A DNA stretch of 5,021 nucleotides from Gammaproteobacteria bacterium (GTDB lineage Bacteria > Pseudomonadota > Gammaproteobacteria > Arenicellales > JAOTYS01). The number at the start of each line of letters is the position of its first letter. Position 1 is the stretch's first letter. Below the pieces are notes generated by a model. That model saw only the letters and a list, made by a program, of their open reading frames with translations. It had not been told where the DNA came from and did not search any database. This document shows positions 4,957-5,021 of the stretch, in pieces. The stretch covers positions 1-5,021 of the forward strand of contig JAOTYS010000356.1 of NCBI GenBank assembly GCA_029861795.1. Reading direction: 5' to 3'. The position numbers were made by a program, and so were the translations under genes.

Positions 4957-5021
4957 AAATGCATTTCCGTTTTGGCATGAAAGCGCTCGTCGTGCCCAAG
5001 CGATGGTTTATCTAGAACCCA
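4943..5021 (+). CDS. Possible start of another gene running off the right edge
   Basis: One frame ahead of the exported-protein gene, the sequence is open to the window end and reads VVEDENAFPFWHESARRA from 4943, then QAMVYLEP. GTG at 4943 (or 4946) has an AAGGGG nine bases before it (4928-4933). ATG at 4895 is an alternative start but lacks a ribosome binding site. Only about 26 codons are visible and no family is recognised. It could be a real overlapping gene or a chance open frame. Confidence 0.25.
   Translation, partial: MVEDENAFPFWHESARRAQAMVYLEP

Noticed and set aside
4953..5015. 20-codon peptide starting at ATGA 4953 (or 18 codons from ATG 4959, behind GGAGG)
   Set aside because: It has a fair ribosome binding site for ATG 4959, but it is very short and has no signal, membrane or family feature.

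Overview
The window is a run of tightly packed plus-strand genes that reads as the middle and end of a bacterial membrane-lipid modification operon. The base composition is intermediate (roughly half G+C by eye). The gene set is DUF1365, a cyclopropane-fatty-acid-synthase (CFA)-like protein, DUF2878 and DUF1295, followed by a second SAM methyltransferase. From general knowledge this set is typical of proteobacteria, most often gammaproteobacteria, where such clusters are often tied to oxidative or photo-oxidative stress. The species cannot be named from the sequence.

Layout. Positions 1-466 hold the C-terminal part of a DUF1365 protein cut by the left edge. Positions 463-1743 encode a CFA-like methyltransferase of 426 aa, overlapping its neighbour by ATGA. 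Positions 1749-2306 encode a small DUF2878 membrane protein. Positions 2315-3115 encode a DUF1295 membrane protein of the steroid 5-alpha-reductase/isoprenylcysteine methyltransferase fold. Positions 3112-4158 encode a second methyltransferase (348 aa), very like plant coclaurine N-methyltransferase, overlapping by GTGA. Positions 4171-4548 encode a three-helix membrane protein that looks like DUF1475. After a 93-nt gap, 4642-4956 encodes a 104-aa exported protein with its own strong ribosome binding site. A possible further gene runs off the right edge. There are no rRNA or tRNA genes, CRISPR arrays or insertion sequences, and no convincing terminator.

How the genes may work together. The first six genes are spaced -4, +5, +8, -4 and +12 nt apart, so they are almost certainly co-transcribed and largely translationally coupled. 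The two methyltransferases probably act on unsaturated phospholipid acyl chains. The DUF1295 protein is a candidate membrane redox partner, and DUF1365, DUF2878 and the DUF1475-like protein are accessory functions without a known reaction. The CFA-like enzyme has lost two of the residues that hold bicarbonate in true cyclopropane synthases, so a methylated or methylene-branched product is as plausible as a cyclopropane. One testable idea is a pathway resembling bacterial methylated or furan fatty acid synthesis.

The most unusual points are these: the altered CFA active site; the plant-alkaloid-enzyme-like second methyltransferase; a perfect 8-bp hairpin early in that gene; and a possible gene remnant in another frame at about 4490-4606.
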